From the NCBI GenBank assembly GCA_028285685.1, contig JANQOR010000006.1:1-64000 (forward strand): a stretch of 64,000 bases of DNA, in the 5' to 3' direction. This document shows, piece by piece, positions 23,507 through 31,914 of this stretch. Below the pieces are notes generated by a model. It searched no databases. It was not told the DNA's origin and saw only the letters and a program-made list of their open reading frames with translations. Source of the stretch: Cyclobacteriaceae bacterium (lineage in GTDB: Bacteria > Bacteroidota > Bacteroidia > Cytophagales > Cyclobacteriaceae). The translations under genes were made by a program, and so were the position numbers. Within the stretch, counting starts at the first letter, position 1. Each line of letters starts with the position of its first letter.

Positions 23507-25879
23507 TCAGTCATTTCTCAAGGTTTCAACCGGGTTTCTATGTGCAAATCTTGAAATAATTGATCCGGAGGTCACCAATCCGGCGACCAGTAAGAACAAT
23601 GAAGCGATCACATAATAAACCCAATTCACCTCAATAAAGATCACTTTGAAATTACTATCTATGACGCCTTGAAGCAGGAAGTAAGTAGCCATTGTTCCTA
23701 TGGCAATTGAAAAAAGTAAGATTGCCAAAAACTCTTTGCTTAGCATTCTGATTATTTGGGCAACTGACGCACCCAATACCTTTCGGATTCCGATTTCAAA
23801 AATTCTCTTTTCAGCATTGAGAGCTGCCAGGGAATAAATGCCAATGCATGACAAAAGCAAGGTCATAGTTGTCAGGAACAAAAACACGTCTTTGAGGTTG
23901 GTGGCTGTTGTCAGCGGTCCGCCCTGCAACTGCTGACCAGCATTGATTGGAACAGAAGGAAAGAGAGACTTCCATTCTTTTTCAATTCGGGAGTATACGC
24001 TTTGAATTTCAGCTGATTCGGACTTTACAATTAAGAAATCATGCGAGCGGCTTGGATCAGCTTGCAAAAACAGTTGGGGAATCTTGTTTCGATTGTCTAG
24101 CATGTACCAATTGTCAACGATATCTTCCACCACACCAACGACTGAATATTTCTTGTCACCTAGTGTTACAATGCTCCCAATCGGATCTGTGATGGCCAGT
24201 TGTTTAAGTAGCCTCTTGGTGACCACCGCTGATTTACCATAATCTGATTCCAACAGGAATCGACCCTCTTTAAGTTTTAGGCCAGCTATTCGCAGGTAAT
24301 CCCCGTTAACAAGATAGCGCCTTGTGCGGACCTTCCGATTTCCAAATTCTAGTGTCCTGGTCCACGATCTCACCCCGAGGTGATCCTGCGAGCCGGTCGT
24401 CTGCTTCACCCCAGGTATTTGATTTACTGTTTTCGAAAATTGAACAAAGTCTTTTTCATTGTCGACTTTGACATACATAATCTGATCACTATCGTACCCC
24501 AAGTCCTTATTCAACATGTAGCTTGCATTTCGCGTGAGAATAACACCCGAAACCAGGACCAATAGTGTGAGTGAGAATTGAAGAACCAGCAATGATCGAC
24601 TAAAAAAATCTGTACCTGTGACCCTCAGTTCATTCCTCATTTGAATGATTGGTTTCGACCTGCTTCCCACCATTGCGGGATAGATTCCTACCAGTAAAAT
24701 GGAGGTGAACAGAATCAGCATAAGGTAGATACCGAAATTAAGATCATCAATGTCTTTCAATCTAAAGATCAGCGTATCCCATCGGTTTCCAATCCCCTGA
24801 GCCCACATGTCGGCAAACGACGGAACGATGTACTTTGAAATAGATAACCCGATCACAAGAGCGAGACCGACCGTCAGCGACACCTCCACAAAGAACTGAA
24901 CAAAAATTTGAACGCTACCGGCACCGAGCACTTTTCTCACTCCTATTTCTTTCCTGCGCCTTGACATCAAAGCAAATGTTGTATTAGATAAGTTGAAACA
25001 GGCGATCAAAAAGATCAGAAACGCCATGATAGTGAGAATTCTTACTGGAGCATTCCACATCCGAACATTCACCATGGCTCCCAAAATCTCAGACATCGTG
25101 AAATCGGCCTTAAAATGTTCAAGCTGAAACCCGGACAAGTCCCCTTGTTGTAGAGATAAATAGTTCTGAAACTGATCATTGATCGTTTCCAGCCTTTCAG
25201 AATCTTTGATCTCAAAGAAAGTCGAAAAAGCAGGCCAAATTCCCCAGAAATTAGATGGAATGTCTTTCACCATCTGATATTGTTCAATCCTCACCATTGC
25301 CTCGAAAGTGAAAGTCGAATTGTCAGGAATATTCTCTATCACGGCGGCAACAAAAAGTTCAATCAGCTCCATATTTTCCAGCTTCACAGAAACTTGCTGC
25401 CCTATTGGATTGTCAGATCCAAAAAGTTTGTTTGATAGCTGCCGACTGATAACGACGTATTGCCCCTTTCGAAAAGAATTCAGTTCTCCCTCAAGCACCT
25501 TGAAGTCAAACATTTCGAAGAAAGAGCTGTCGGCAAAGGCAATCCCTTCTTCAAAACCTTCCCTCTCCCCTATGACGACTCCATTTTCGAAACTGTACCT
25601 GGAGAAATTTGTTATGCCAGTTATTTCGCTCGCGGCTAGCGGACCAAGGGCGAACGGAGACAGGATATTTTGCCCTGAATCCCAGAGTGAATGAAGCTTG
25701 TAAATGTTGGCGACCTTCCCGTCCTTGTGGAAATCATCAAACTCCCTATCGTATGCTACCCACAGATAAGCAGCAATACAGGATGCCAAAGCAACCCCCA
25801 GTCCTAAAGCATTTGAGAAAACAAACAGTTTGCTTTTCCACAAATTTCTCAGACCAGTGATGATATAGCTACGAATCAT
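23507..25879 (-). CDS. FtsX/MacB-type ABC transporter permease
   Basis: A 790-aa protein with two FtsX modules. It starts with MIRSYIITGLRNLWKSKLFVFSNALGLGVAL, the typical N-terminal membrane helix of Bacteroidota permeases. A periplasmic MacB-like domain follows, then three helices containing IACFNLSNTTFALMSRRRKEIGVRKVLGAG. A second periplasmic domain and a second helix set with LSCIGIYSLAALNAEKRIFEIGIRKVLGAS come last. The ATPase partner is not adjacent. In these bacteria, orphan permeases of this type are common and are thought to drive mechanotransmission for export of lipoproteins or peptides. Confidence 0.92.
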   Translation of the reverse strand: MIRSYIITGLRNLWKSKLFVFSNALGLGVALASCIAAYLWVAYDREFDDFHKDGKVANIYKLHSLWDSGQNILSPFALGPLAASEITGITNFSRYSFENGVVIGEREGFEEGIAFADSSFFEMFDFKVLEGELNSFRKGQYVVISRQLSNKLFGSDNPIGQQVSVKLENMELIELFVAAVIENIPDNSTFTFEAMVRIEQYQMVKDIPSNFWGIWPAFSTFFEIKDSERLETINDQFQNYLSLQQGDLSGFQLEHFKADFTMSEILGAMVNVRMWNAPVRILTIMAFLIFLIACFNLSNTTFALMSRRRKEIGVRKVLGAGSVQIFVQFFVEVSLTVGLALVIGLSISKYIVPSFADMWAQGIGNRWDTLIFRLKDIDDLNFGIYLMLILFTSILLVGIYPAMVGSRSKPIIQMRNELRVTGTDFFSRSLLVLQFSLTLLVLVSGVILTRNASYMLNKDLGYDSDQIMYVKVDNEKDFVQFSKTVNQIPGVKQTTGSQDHLGVRSWTRTLEFGNRKVRTRRYLVNGDYLRIAGLKLKEGRFLLESDYGKSAVVTKRLLKQLAITDPIGSIVTLGDKKYSVVGVVEDIVDNWYMLDNRNKIPQLFLQADPSRSHDFLIVKSESAEIQSVYSRIEKEWKSLFPSVPINAGQQLQGGPLTTATNLKDVFLFLTTMTLLLSCIGIYSLAALNAEKRIFEIGIRKVLGASVAQIIRMLSKEFLAILLFSIAIGTMATYFLLQGVIDSNFKVIFIEVNWVYYVIASLFLLVAGLVTSGSIISRFAHRNPVETLRND

Positions 25880-25981
25880 AGTCAGGAAGATAATTTAGTT
25901 GAAAGTTATAACGTCGCAGCTATCTTCAATATTGACTTTTGAATATTCATTATCTTCACGATACCTCAAATCTCCTGTCTC

Positions 25982-27463
25982 ATGTTAGCTAAAATCACTT
26001 GCCCAAAGTTCAATTTCGTATTCTTGTCATTCCTGCTGCTCCCTGTCGGTTGCCAGATGAACTCAGATAAGTCTTTTGATATTCTCATTAAAAATGGTCG
26101 CGTAATTGATCCGGAGTCCGGGCTAGACGAAGTAACCGACCTGGCAATCAAAGAGGGCACTGTAACAGCGATCGGCTCTAATCTTACAGGCAATACCGAG
26201 AGGATCATTGACGCCACAGGGCTGATCGTCTCACCTGGTTTTATCGATATCCTGTCTTCCGATCGGGCAAATAAACATGCCCACACCCATAAAATAACGG
26301 ATGGCGTGACCACAACAATGGGCATGCACGGCGGACCTGTCGATCCACAGGCATACTACCAAAGATTCAAGGAATCCGGCGCTTTAATCAATTATGGACG
26401 AGCGGTTGGTCACAGTACTCTGAGGCGCGCCGCGGGACTAAGTGATGGCACCCTTCCAGCCAACGAAGAGCAAATCAAGGCAATGGTGCAAATAGCTGAT
26501 AAAGCATTAAAATCTGGATCAGCTGGGATTGGGTTTGGCATCAATTACACCCCCGGAGCATCCTACGAGGAAGTCTTCGCCCTTTTTGAAGTAGCTGCAA
26601 AAAACAACGCTCCTTGCCACCTGCACGCTCGCTACAAAGGCAACATTTTTCCAGGAACCATGAGTCTCGCAGTAATGGAAGTCATTGCTAGCTCTGTAGC
26701 CACCGGGGCTTCTGCCCAGTTGGCACACCTCACTTCCTCTACCGTCGGCTCAGCACCTCATTGCATCGATTTGATAGAAGGTAGCAGTCGAAACGGGATT
26801 GACGTTGGTTTCGATTTTCACGTATGGTCGAGAAATATGACCTCCATTCAAAGTGCGTTATACGACGAAGGCTGGGAGGAACGCTTCGGAGGAATCACTT
26901 ACGACAGTATTTTTCTGGCCTCCACTCAGGAGAGACTGACAAAGGACCGGTTCTTCGAATTAAGAGCTGTTGATGGATATACATTGGTACAAACGGAATT
27001 TATCCCTGAGAGCGAAATCATCATGGCCATCAAAAGTCCACTTGGGATTATCAGCAGTGATGGGGCCGGGTTATCAAGCGAAGATGGTCATGAAGCTGAA
27101 ACAGGCCACCCGAGATCAACGGGAACATTTGCGCGGTTTTTAAGAAAATACATTCGGGAACAGCAAGTAATTCCCCTACCTGAAGCCCTCAAAAGAATCA
27201 CATTACTACCTGCTCAACGGCTGGAAAGATCCGTTCCAGCGATGAAAAAGAAAGGACGAATTCAGGTCGGATCAGATGCCGATATCACGATTTTCGACTT
27301 TGAGACCGTAACGGAAAATGCCGACTATCAAAAACCTTATCTGTACTCAAGCGGAGTCAAATATGTTTTAGTAAATGGTGTTCCGGTGATCGACGATGGC
27401 GAAATTATCATGGATGTGAGCCCGGGGAAATGGATGAGGCATGAGACCCTTGAACAACCCTAG
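25982..27463 (+). CDS. D-aminoacylase/N-acyl-D-amino-acid amidohydrolase-like lipoprotein
   Basis: A 493-aa amidohydrolase-fold protein with a lipoprotein signal (FVFLSFLLLPVGC). FDILIKNGRVIDPESGLDEVTDLAIKEG and GLIVSPGFIDI are the N-terminal beta-sandwich and first barrel strand. The metal-site region reads KHAHTHKITDGVTTTMGMHGG (about 98-118), with CHLHARYKG and AQLAHLTSST as further His ligands. The DGAGLSSEDGHEAETGHPRS loop carries the catalytic Asp. The HxH pattern is shifted relative to classical enzymes. Likely a periplasmic hydrolase of N-acyl D-amino acids or related amides. Confidence 0.85.
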   Translation: MLAKITCPKFNFVFLSFLLLPVGCQMNSDKSFDILIKNGRVIDPESGLDEVTDLAIKEGTVTAIGSNLTGNTERIIDATGLIVSPGFIDILSSDRANKHAHTHKITDGVTTTMGMHGGPVDPQAYYQRFKESGALINYGRAVGHSTLRRAAGLSDGTLPANEEQIKAMVQIADKALKSGSAGIGFGINYTPGASYEEVFALFEVAAKNNAPCHLHARYKGNIFPGTMSLAVMEVIASSVATGASAQLAHLTSSTVGSAPHCIDLIEGSSRNGIDVGFDFHVWSRNMTSIQSALYDEGWEERFGGITYDSIFLASTQERLTKDRFFELRAVDGYTLVQTEFIPESEIIMAIKSPLGIISSDGAGLSSEDGHEAETGHPRSTGTFARFLRKYIREQQVIPLPEALKRITLLPAQRLERSVPAMKKKGRIQVGSDADITIFDFETVTENADYQKPYLYSSGVKYVLVNGVPVIDDGEIIMDVSPGKWMRHETLEQP

Positions 27464-27519
27464 TTGGAACACAGACTCTCCAAACATTGGAACCTGAAAG
27501 ATCTTCCTAAAGTATCTGT

Positions 27520-27548
27520 TTGATATCCGTTCCGGCTTTGCTAGTTTA
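27520..27548 (+). promoter_or_regulatory. Bacteroidota-type promoter of the M28 peptidase gene
   Basis: TTG at 27520-27522, 19-bp spacer, TAGTTTA at 27542-27548, which is close to TAnnTTTG. It ends 29 bp before the ATG at 27578. Confidence 0.5.
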
Positions 27549-27577
27549 ACACCCAATCAACAACGCAATCCAATCTG

Positions 27578-29107
27578 ATGAGAATTAAATCAATATTAGC
27601 TGCAATCCTATCCGGCCCCATTCTTTTCACTGGCTTTTCCCAGCAGCAAAGGTCTGAGGAAGTCATGGCAAAGATCAGAGCAGAGGGTTTCCAGAACTCG
27701 CAAATCATGGCCATGCTCGGCGAGCTCTCGGATGTGTACGGACAACGGCTCACTGGCTCAAGGGAATACCTGGCTGCAGCAAACTGGATCTCAGATAAAA
27801 TGAAGGAGTCGGGACTTCAAAATGTGCATTTTGAGAAATACTGTCCGGACTGTCGCGGCTGGGGCATAAAAAGTTTCAATGTAGAAATGATCGCTCCAAA
27901 CTACATGCACATCAATGCTTATCCCTTGGCTATGGTTAAGAGTACATCGGGAACGGTAGAAGGCGAAGTTATTAACATCAGGAGTTTCAGAGATATGGAG
28001 CTGGTCAAGAAAAACTTTGCTGGAAAACTTCAAGGGAAAATTGTTTTACTTGGATCAGCGCCCCGACAGCGATCGCTGACTGACCCTGTCTCCAGAACCT
28101 TGACTAAAGAGGAGCTGGAACAAAGGGAAAGCAAACTTGTCGCTGAACGAACCCAAACACCGCTTCCGGAATTGTTGAAATCATGGGAAACTGATGATGT
28201 TCGAGATCAGGATTTTCTCCAGTTTGTTGAAGCGGAAGGTGCCTTGGCGGTGTTAAAAACTCGCTCAATGCTATTAGGAACATTGCACCCGGACGGTACC
28301 TACTACTACAAAACCACGCATATCAAGCCACTACCCTATTTCACGATTATGCCTGAGCATTTTGGACGACTACTGCGAATGTTAGATCAAAATGTCACAC
28401 CAAAAGTCAGGCTAAACCTTGAAACAGAGTTCTATCATGAGCCGGAAAACAACGTGAACATTATCGGTGAGTTAACAGGATCGGATTCAAAACTGAAATC
28501 AGAAGTGATCTTGATGGGCGCCCACTTCGACTCATGGCATGCAGGTACAGGAGCTACCGATAACGGAGCCAATAGCCTGGTCTTGTTGGAGGCGCTAAGG
28601 ATTTTGAAGAAGATCGGTTTCAAACCAAAACGAACCATACGAATGGGTCTTTGGGGTGGAGAGGAACAGGCATTTATTGGATCCGTTGATTACGCTAGAG
28701 AACATTTTGGCGAACTAGATCAAAAGCCGAACACTGAATCAACCAGGGTTTCTGCCTACCTTAATCTCGACAATGGAGCAGGTGCCATCAGGGGGATTTA
28801 TCTGCAGAACAATGAATTCGCGCGACCCGTATTTGAAAAAATATTTAGACCGTTGCCTGGATCTGCAGAGTGGGCCCTAACCATTGAAAATACCCTATCA
28901 ACAGATCATGAAACATTTGATCACTATAACATACCGTCATTCCAGTTCATCCAGGAGCCTCTGGCTTACAGTAACGTAACGCATCATACCCAACTTGATG
29001 TTTTGGAATATGTGCCTGAGGAAGACATTATGAAAAATGCGGTGATTCTAGCCTGGACAGTTTATTCTCTGTCGGAAATGGATGGAAAAGTGCCGAGGAA
29101 GAAGTGA
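27578..29107 (+). CDS. M28-family zinc metallopeptidase (carboxypeptidase Q-like)
   Basis: A 509-aa protein with an N-terminal signal (IKSILAAILSGPILFTGFSQ). The M28 zinc site is readable: LMGAHFDSWHAGTGATDNGAN (about 313-333) gives His and Asp, LWGGEEQAFIGS gives the catalytic and ligand Glu, NLDNGAG gives Asp, and NVTHHTQLD gives the last His. A PA-like inserted domain lies between about 120 and 290. The enzyme should remove amino acids from peptides in the periplasm or outside the cell. It stands 114 bp after the D-aminoacylase-like gene on the same strand, consistent with a peptide-scavenging role. Confidence 0.9.
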   Translation: MRIKSILAAILSGPILFTGFSQQQRSEEVMAKIRAEGFQNSQIMAMLGELSDVYGQRLTGSREYLAAANWISDKMKESGLQNVHFEKYCPDCRGWGIKSFNVEMIAPNYMHINAYPLAMVKSTSGTVEGEVINIRSFRDMELVKKNFAGKLQGKIVLLGSAPRQRSLTDPVSRTLTKEELEQRESKLVAERTQTPLPELLKSWETDDVRDQDFLQFVEAEGALAVLKTRSMLLGTLHPDGTYYYKTTHIKPLPYFTIMPEHFGRLLRMLDQNVTPKVRLNLETEFYHEPENNVNIIGELTGSDSKLKSEVILMGAHFDSWHAGTGATDNGANSLVLLEALRILKKIGFKPKRTIRMGLWGGEEQAFIGSVDYAREHFGELDQKPNTESTRVSAYLNLDNGAGAIRGIYLQNNEFARPVFEKIFRPLPGSAEWALTIENTLSTDHETFDHYNIPSFQFIQEPLAYSNVTHHTQLDVLEYVPEEDIMKNAVILAWTVYSLSEMDGKVPRKK

Positions 29108-29199
29108 ATTGTTTCTGGAGTTGAGCAAAGGAATTTAGTTTTTACTCACCCATTAACTACACGTTTATGTCATCTAACTTTCCTTACCACAAACCTCAT

Positions 29200-29230
29200 T
29201 TGGAATCGGTAGGCAGGATTCGTAAATTGA
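29200..29230 (+). promoter_or_regulatory. Possible promoter of the HTH regulator gene
   Basis: TTG at 29200-29202, 20-bp spacer, TAAATTGA at 29223-29230, 27 bp before the ATG at 29258. The match to TAnnTTTG is partial. Confidence 0.35.
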
Positions 29231-29257
29231 TCGGCGCAAGGGATTTCAAGTCCAATA

Positions 29258-30295
29258 ATGTCAGAGCCCAGTAATCCAAACTCACCCAAAGGGAATTACC
29301 CTGACCAAAAGAGATTGCTTGATCAGGTAGCTGCATTGATTCCACAAAACGTATCGCTTGTAAACCAACTGGCTGATATTCTGGACATCAGTCATGACAG
29401 TGCCTATCGTCGGATCAGGGGCGAAACCGAACTAAGCTTTAGTGAAACGATAACGCTCTGCAATCACTATCATATCACCTTTGATTCACTGATCTCAACG
29501 GACGTAAACGTTGTCAGTTTTATCTACAACGACTACAGCAAATCGCTTGAAAGTCTTAAAAACTACTTTGTTGGGCTGCGCCATGAAATGGATCAAATCA
29601 GATCCGCTCCTGCTCAGAAAAAGCATATCACCTTTTTAGGTCCGGGTATTCCTGTTTTACATTTCTTCAATTCGCCAAACCTGGGCGCATTTAAAATATT
29701 CTACTGGATCAAATCCATGGACCTTGCGGATCCACGCTACAAGAAATTTAGCACTTCCAATATTGATCCGGTCCTCATTGAAGCAGGGCAACGAATTCAC
29801 GACAACTACATGCACATTCCTTCTACAGAGATCTGGACGGACTATACCATGATAGGAGTTATGAACCAGATTCGTTTCTGCTGGGATACGGGAATCTTTG
29901 AAACGAAGGAGAGCGCAATAAACGTAGCTGAAGAGCTCAAATTGCTCCTGGAAACAATTCAGGAACAGGCGGAACATGGGCAAAAGTTTGTCAAGACCGA
30001 AGATCAGATGATCAAGGGAGCTGAGTTCAATTTATACTACAGCGAATTGGAAGATGAGAACACGTGTATCCACGTGGAGTTGGATGATTTCAGCACAGTC
30101 TACCTTGGACATCTGAACCATCGGTTTATCAAAACGAGCAACAAGAATTACTGTAAGACCACTCAAGAATGGTATAGGAGCCTGGAAAAAAAGTCTATAC
30201 TCATAAGTCGCACCTCAGAATCTGCCAGGTTTCAATTCTTTAAAAGGGGATTTAGTCAACTGAATAAGCTTATCGATCATATCTCAAACGGATGA
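29258..30295 (+). CDS. HTH-domain regulator with long C-terminal domain
   Basis: A 345-aa protein. Residues 20-85 form an XRE/BetR-like helix-turn-helix: LLDQVAALIPQNVSLVNQLADILDISHDSAYRRIRGETELSFSETITLCNHYHITFDSLI read in short segments. The recognition helix is DISHDSAYRRIRG. The remaining 260 residues are unassigned, mostly helical with a few strands, and contain no catalytic motif. The layout (short HTH plus a ligand-sized C-terminal domain) is reminiscent of peptide- or ligand-sensing regulators, but no homology can be claimed. Three matching palindromes lie directly downstream, followed by two tiny exported-protein genes, so this regulator is the obvious candidate to act there. Confidence 0.75.
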   Translation: MSEPSNPNSPKGNYPDQKRLLDQVAALIPQNVSLVNQLADILDISHDSAYRRIRGETELSFSETITLCNHYHITFDSLISTDVNVVSFIYNDYSKSLESLKNYFVGLRHEMDQIRSAPAQKKHITFLGPGIPVLHFFNSPNLGAFKIFYWIKSMDLADPRYKKFSTSNIDPVLIEAGQRIHDNYMHIPSTEIWTDYTMIGVMNQIRFCWDTGIFETKESAINVAEELKLLLETIQEQAEHGQKFVKTEDQMIKGAEFNLYYSELEDENTCIHVELDDFSTVYLGHLNHRFIKTSNKNYCKTTQEWYRSLEKKSILISRTSESARFQFFKRGFSQLNKLIDHISNG

Positions 30296-30323
30296 GAGGC
30301 TGCATTTCCCGCGTTTAAAACTT

Positions 30324-30450
30324 TTGCATAAAATCCCAATGATGGGAGAAACATTTGCATTTTTTGCAAATCTCAGCCTTCCAGTTGCACAAGATGCAAT
30401 TTTCTATAGAAAGCCTCAGACTGCTCTCGGGATTCTTGCAAACCGTGCAA
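30324..30450. promoter_or_regulatory. Cluster of three perfect TTGCA-N5-TGCAA palindromes (operator array)
   Basis: Perfect inverted repeats occur at 30355-30369 (spacer TTTTT, arms extend to ATTTGCA/TGCAAAT over 30353-30371), 30385-30399 (spacer CAAGA) and 30436-30450 (spacer AACCG). A half-site TTGCA lies at 30324-30328. The TTGCA starts are 31, 30 and 51 bp apart, close to 3, 3 and 5 helical turns, so all would face the same side of the DNA. The array lies 29-155 bp after the HTH gene and about 155 bp before the first small exported-protein gene. Confidence 0.7.
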
Positions 30451-30605
30451 ATGAGTGGTTCTTGGTCATATTTCTTCGCACGACAGTTGTTAGCATCAGA
30501 CGTAGATTAGCATGGATCAAAAAATTTAGGAGATATGAAGCTACTTATGGGTTACCTCTTACATTTCAGATCATTAAAAGAAACACGCTCTGATCACTAT
30601 CATCT

Positions 30606-30737
30606 ATGAAAATACTAAAACTAATCCTGGTGGTCTTTATGATCATCATTACATCGAGTGCCTTCGCCCAACTTTTGGGCTTGAAGCAGAATACGAATGT
30701 TGCTGATAAGGAAGGTGATGACCTTGAATGGATGTAA
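30606..30737 (+). CDS. Tiny exported protein (43 aa)
   Basis: ATG 30606 to TAA 30735-30737. The sequence has a textbook signal peptide (MKILKLILVVFMIIITSSAFA, then QLL) and a mature part of only about 22 residues that ends in an acidic tail (KEGDDLEWM). It is too short for usual gene finders. The strong signal peptide and the position behind an operator array make it credible as a secreted or periplasmic peptide, possibly a signal or a decayed remnant. The next gene starts 56 bp downstream. Confidence 0.55.
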   Translation: MKILKLILVVFMIIITSSAFAQLLGLKQNTNVADKEGDDLEWM

Positions 30738-30793
30738 CAACAAAGCTACCTCCTTCACCAGGTATCTCGATCTTAACGTCTAAAGCCGCTACT

Positions 30794-30997
30794 ATGATGA
30801 AAAAGATAATCTTGAAACTAATTGCCCTCGCTGTTGCTTTGTTTGGTTTCCTGGTGCTTCCCGGATGCAGCGATGAGAATCCTCAATTCTATGGATTTGC
30901 AATCACCGATGCTGGTGATAAAACTGTTAATGTCACGGCCAATGACGACATCGAAAATCATACGTCGGAAGAAACAGATCACATCGAATGTAAATAG
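30794..30997 (+). CDS. Small lipoprotein (67 aa)
   Basis: ATG at 30794 (a second at 30797) opens a lipoprotein signal: MMKKIILKLIALAVALFGFLVLPGC, lipobox VLPGC. The upstream extension of the frame to 30728 would place 22 polar residues before it and is rejected. The mature 43 residues are acidic and contain FAITDAGDKTVNVTANDD and end HIECK. No family is recognised. It lies between the 43-aa peptide and the DUF6268 gene, all on the same strand with short gaps. Confidence 0.65.
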   Translation: MMKKIILKLIALAVALFGFLVLPGCSDENPQFYGFAITDAGDKTVNVTANDDIENHTSEETDHIECK

Positions 30998-31030
30998 CTA
31001 AGATGTCTCTCACCATAAGCAAAGTATCCG

Positions 31031-31903
31031 ATGAAAACCAATAGAAAAGTTCTACTAGCGATCCTTAGCGTTATTGTTTATTCCTATTCAAGTGCTCAAC
31101 CCTACGTTGACATTGTAAATCTCCAATACCAGCAATTTGGAAACGATGACAACCGGACGAGAGAATATTCCACATCTATTTTTCTTCCGTTGGAAATAAA
31201 AAGTGGAAGCCATGTGCTGTTTGGTAGTTCGTTCCGCAATCTTTCATTCGATCATCAACAAGATTCAATCACAGCCACAGATCTTTCCTCTCTATCACTG
31301 CAACTTGGAGTCTCAAAAACCTGGAACAGCCAATGGAGTACTACGGTTATGGTCTTACCAAGAATCAATTCCGATTTCCAGGACATTTCCTCCCGGGATT
31401 ACCAGTTGGGTGGATTTCTACTGATGACGAAGAATGTGAACGACAAGTTCAAGTATAAATTCGGTGTGTATTACAATAGAGAATTCTTCGGAAATTTCTT
31501 TGTTCCCTTAATCGGCTTTGATTGGTACATATCTGAACGTTTGAAAGTTTTTGGTGTCCTTCCTGGAAAATTAAATGCAGAATATAGACTAAGCAATAAG
31601 CTTTACACCGGGATCTCATACAGGTCCGTCACCTCGTCGTACCGCTTGGGCGACGACTTGGGTCACAACTATGTTCGAGAGGGAAGCGAATCTTTTGGAC
31701 TGAGTCAAATGAAGGTCTTCTTGAATTACTATCCAATCGACAAGCTCGTTATCTACACCGAGGTTGGGCATACATCTTTCAGGGAGTATAAGATCCATCC
31801 AGATAGTGGCTCTGGCCAACCGGAGCAACTGTTTACTGATTTTGGAAATTCCGTATTGATCAATGTGGGAGCTTCGCTTAGAGTTCGCTTCGATCGGGAT
31901 TAA
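31031..31903 (+). CDS. DUF6268-like outer-membrane beta-barrel protein
   Basis: A 290-aa protein with a signal peptide (RKVLLAILSVIVYSYSSAQ). The mature part alternates strand-length segments with aromatic girdle residues: YSTSIFLPLEI, HVLFGSSFRNLSF, LSLQLGVSKTW, WSTTVMVLPRINSDF, YKFGVYYNREFFGNFFVPLIGFDWYI. It ends with a terminal strand VLINVGASLRVRF. The pattern matches the DUF6268 group of predicted outer-membrane barrels and resembles the protein at 61454-62332. It is preceded by two tiny exported-protein genes. Function unknown. Confidence 0.75.
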   Translation: MKTNRKVLLAILSVIVYSYSSAQPYVDIVNLQYQQFGNDDNRTREYSTSIFLPLEIKSGSHVLFGSSFRNLSFDHQQDSITATDLSSLSLQLGVSKTWNSQWSTTVMVLPRINSDFQDISSRDYQLGGFLLMTKNVNDKFKYKFGVYYNREFFGNFFVPLIGFDWYISERLKVFGVLPGKLNAEYRLSNKLYTGISYRSVTSSYRLGDDLGHNYVREGSESFGLSQMKVFLNYYPIDKLVIYTEVGHTSFREYKIHPDSGSGQPEQLFTDFGNSVLINVGASLRVRFDRD

Positions 31904-31914
31904 GCCGGAATAGA

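Noticed and set aside
30324-30593. 89-aa open frame across the TTGCA palindromes
   Set aside because: No recognisable protein pattern, no signal peptide, and it spans the palindrome array, which is better explained as regulatory DNA.
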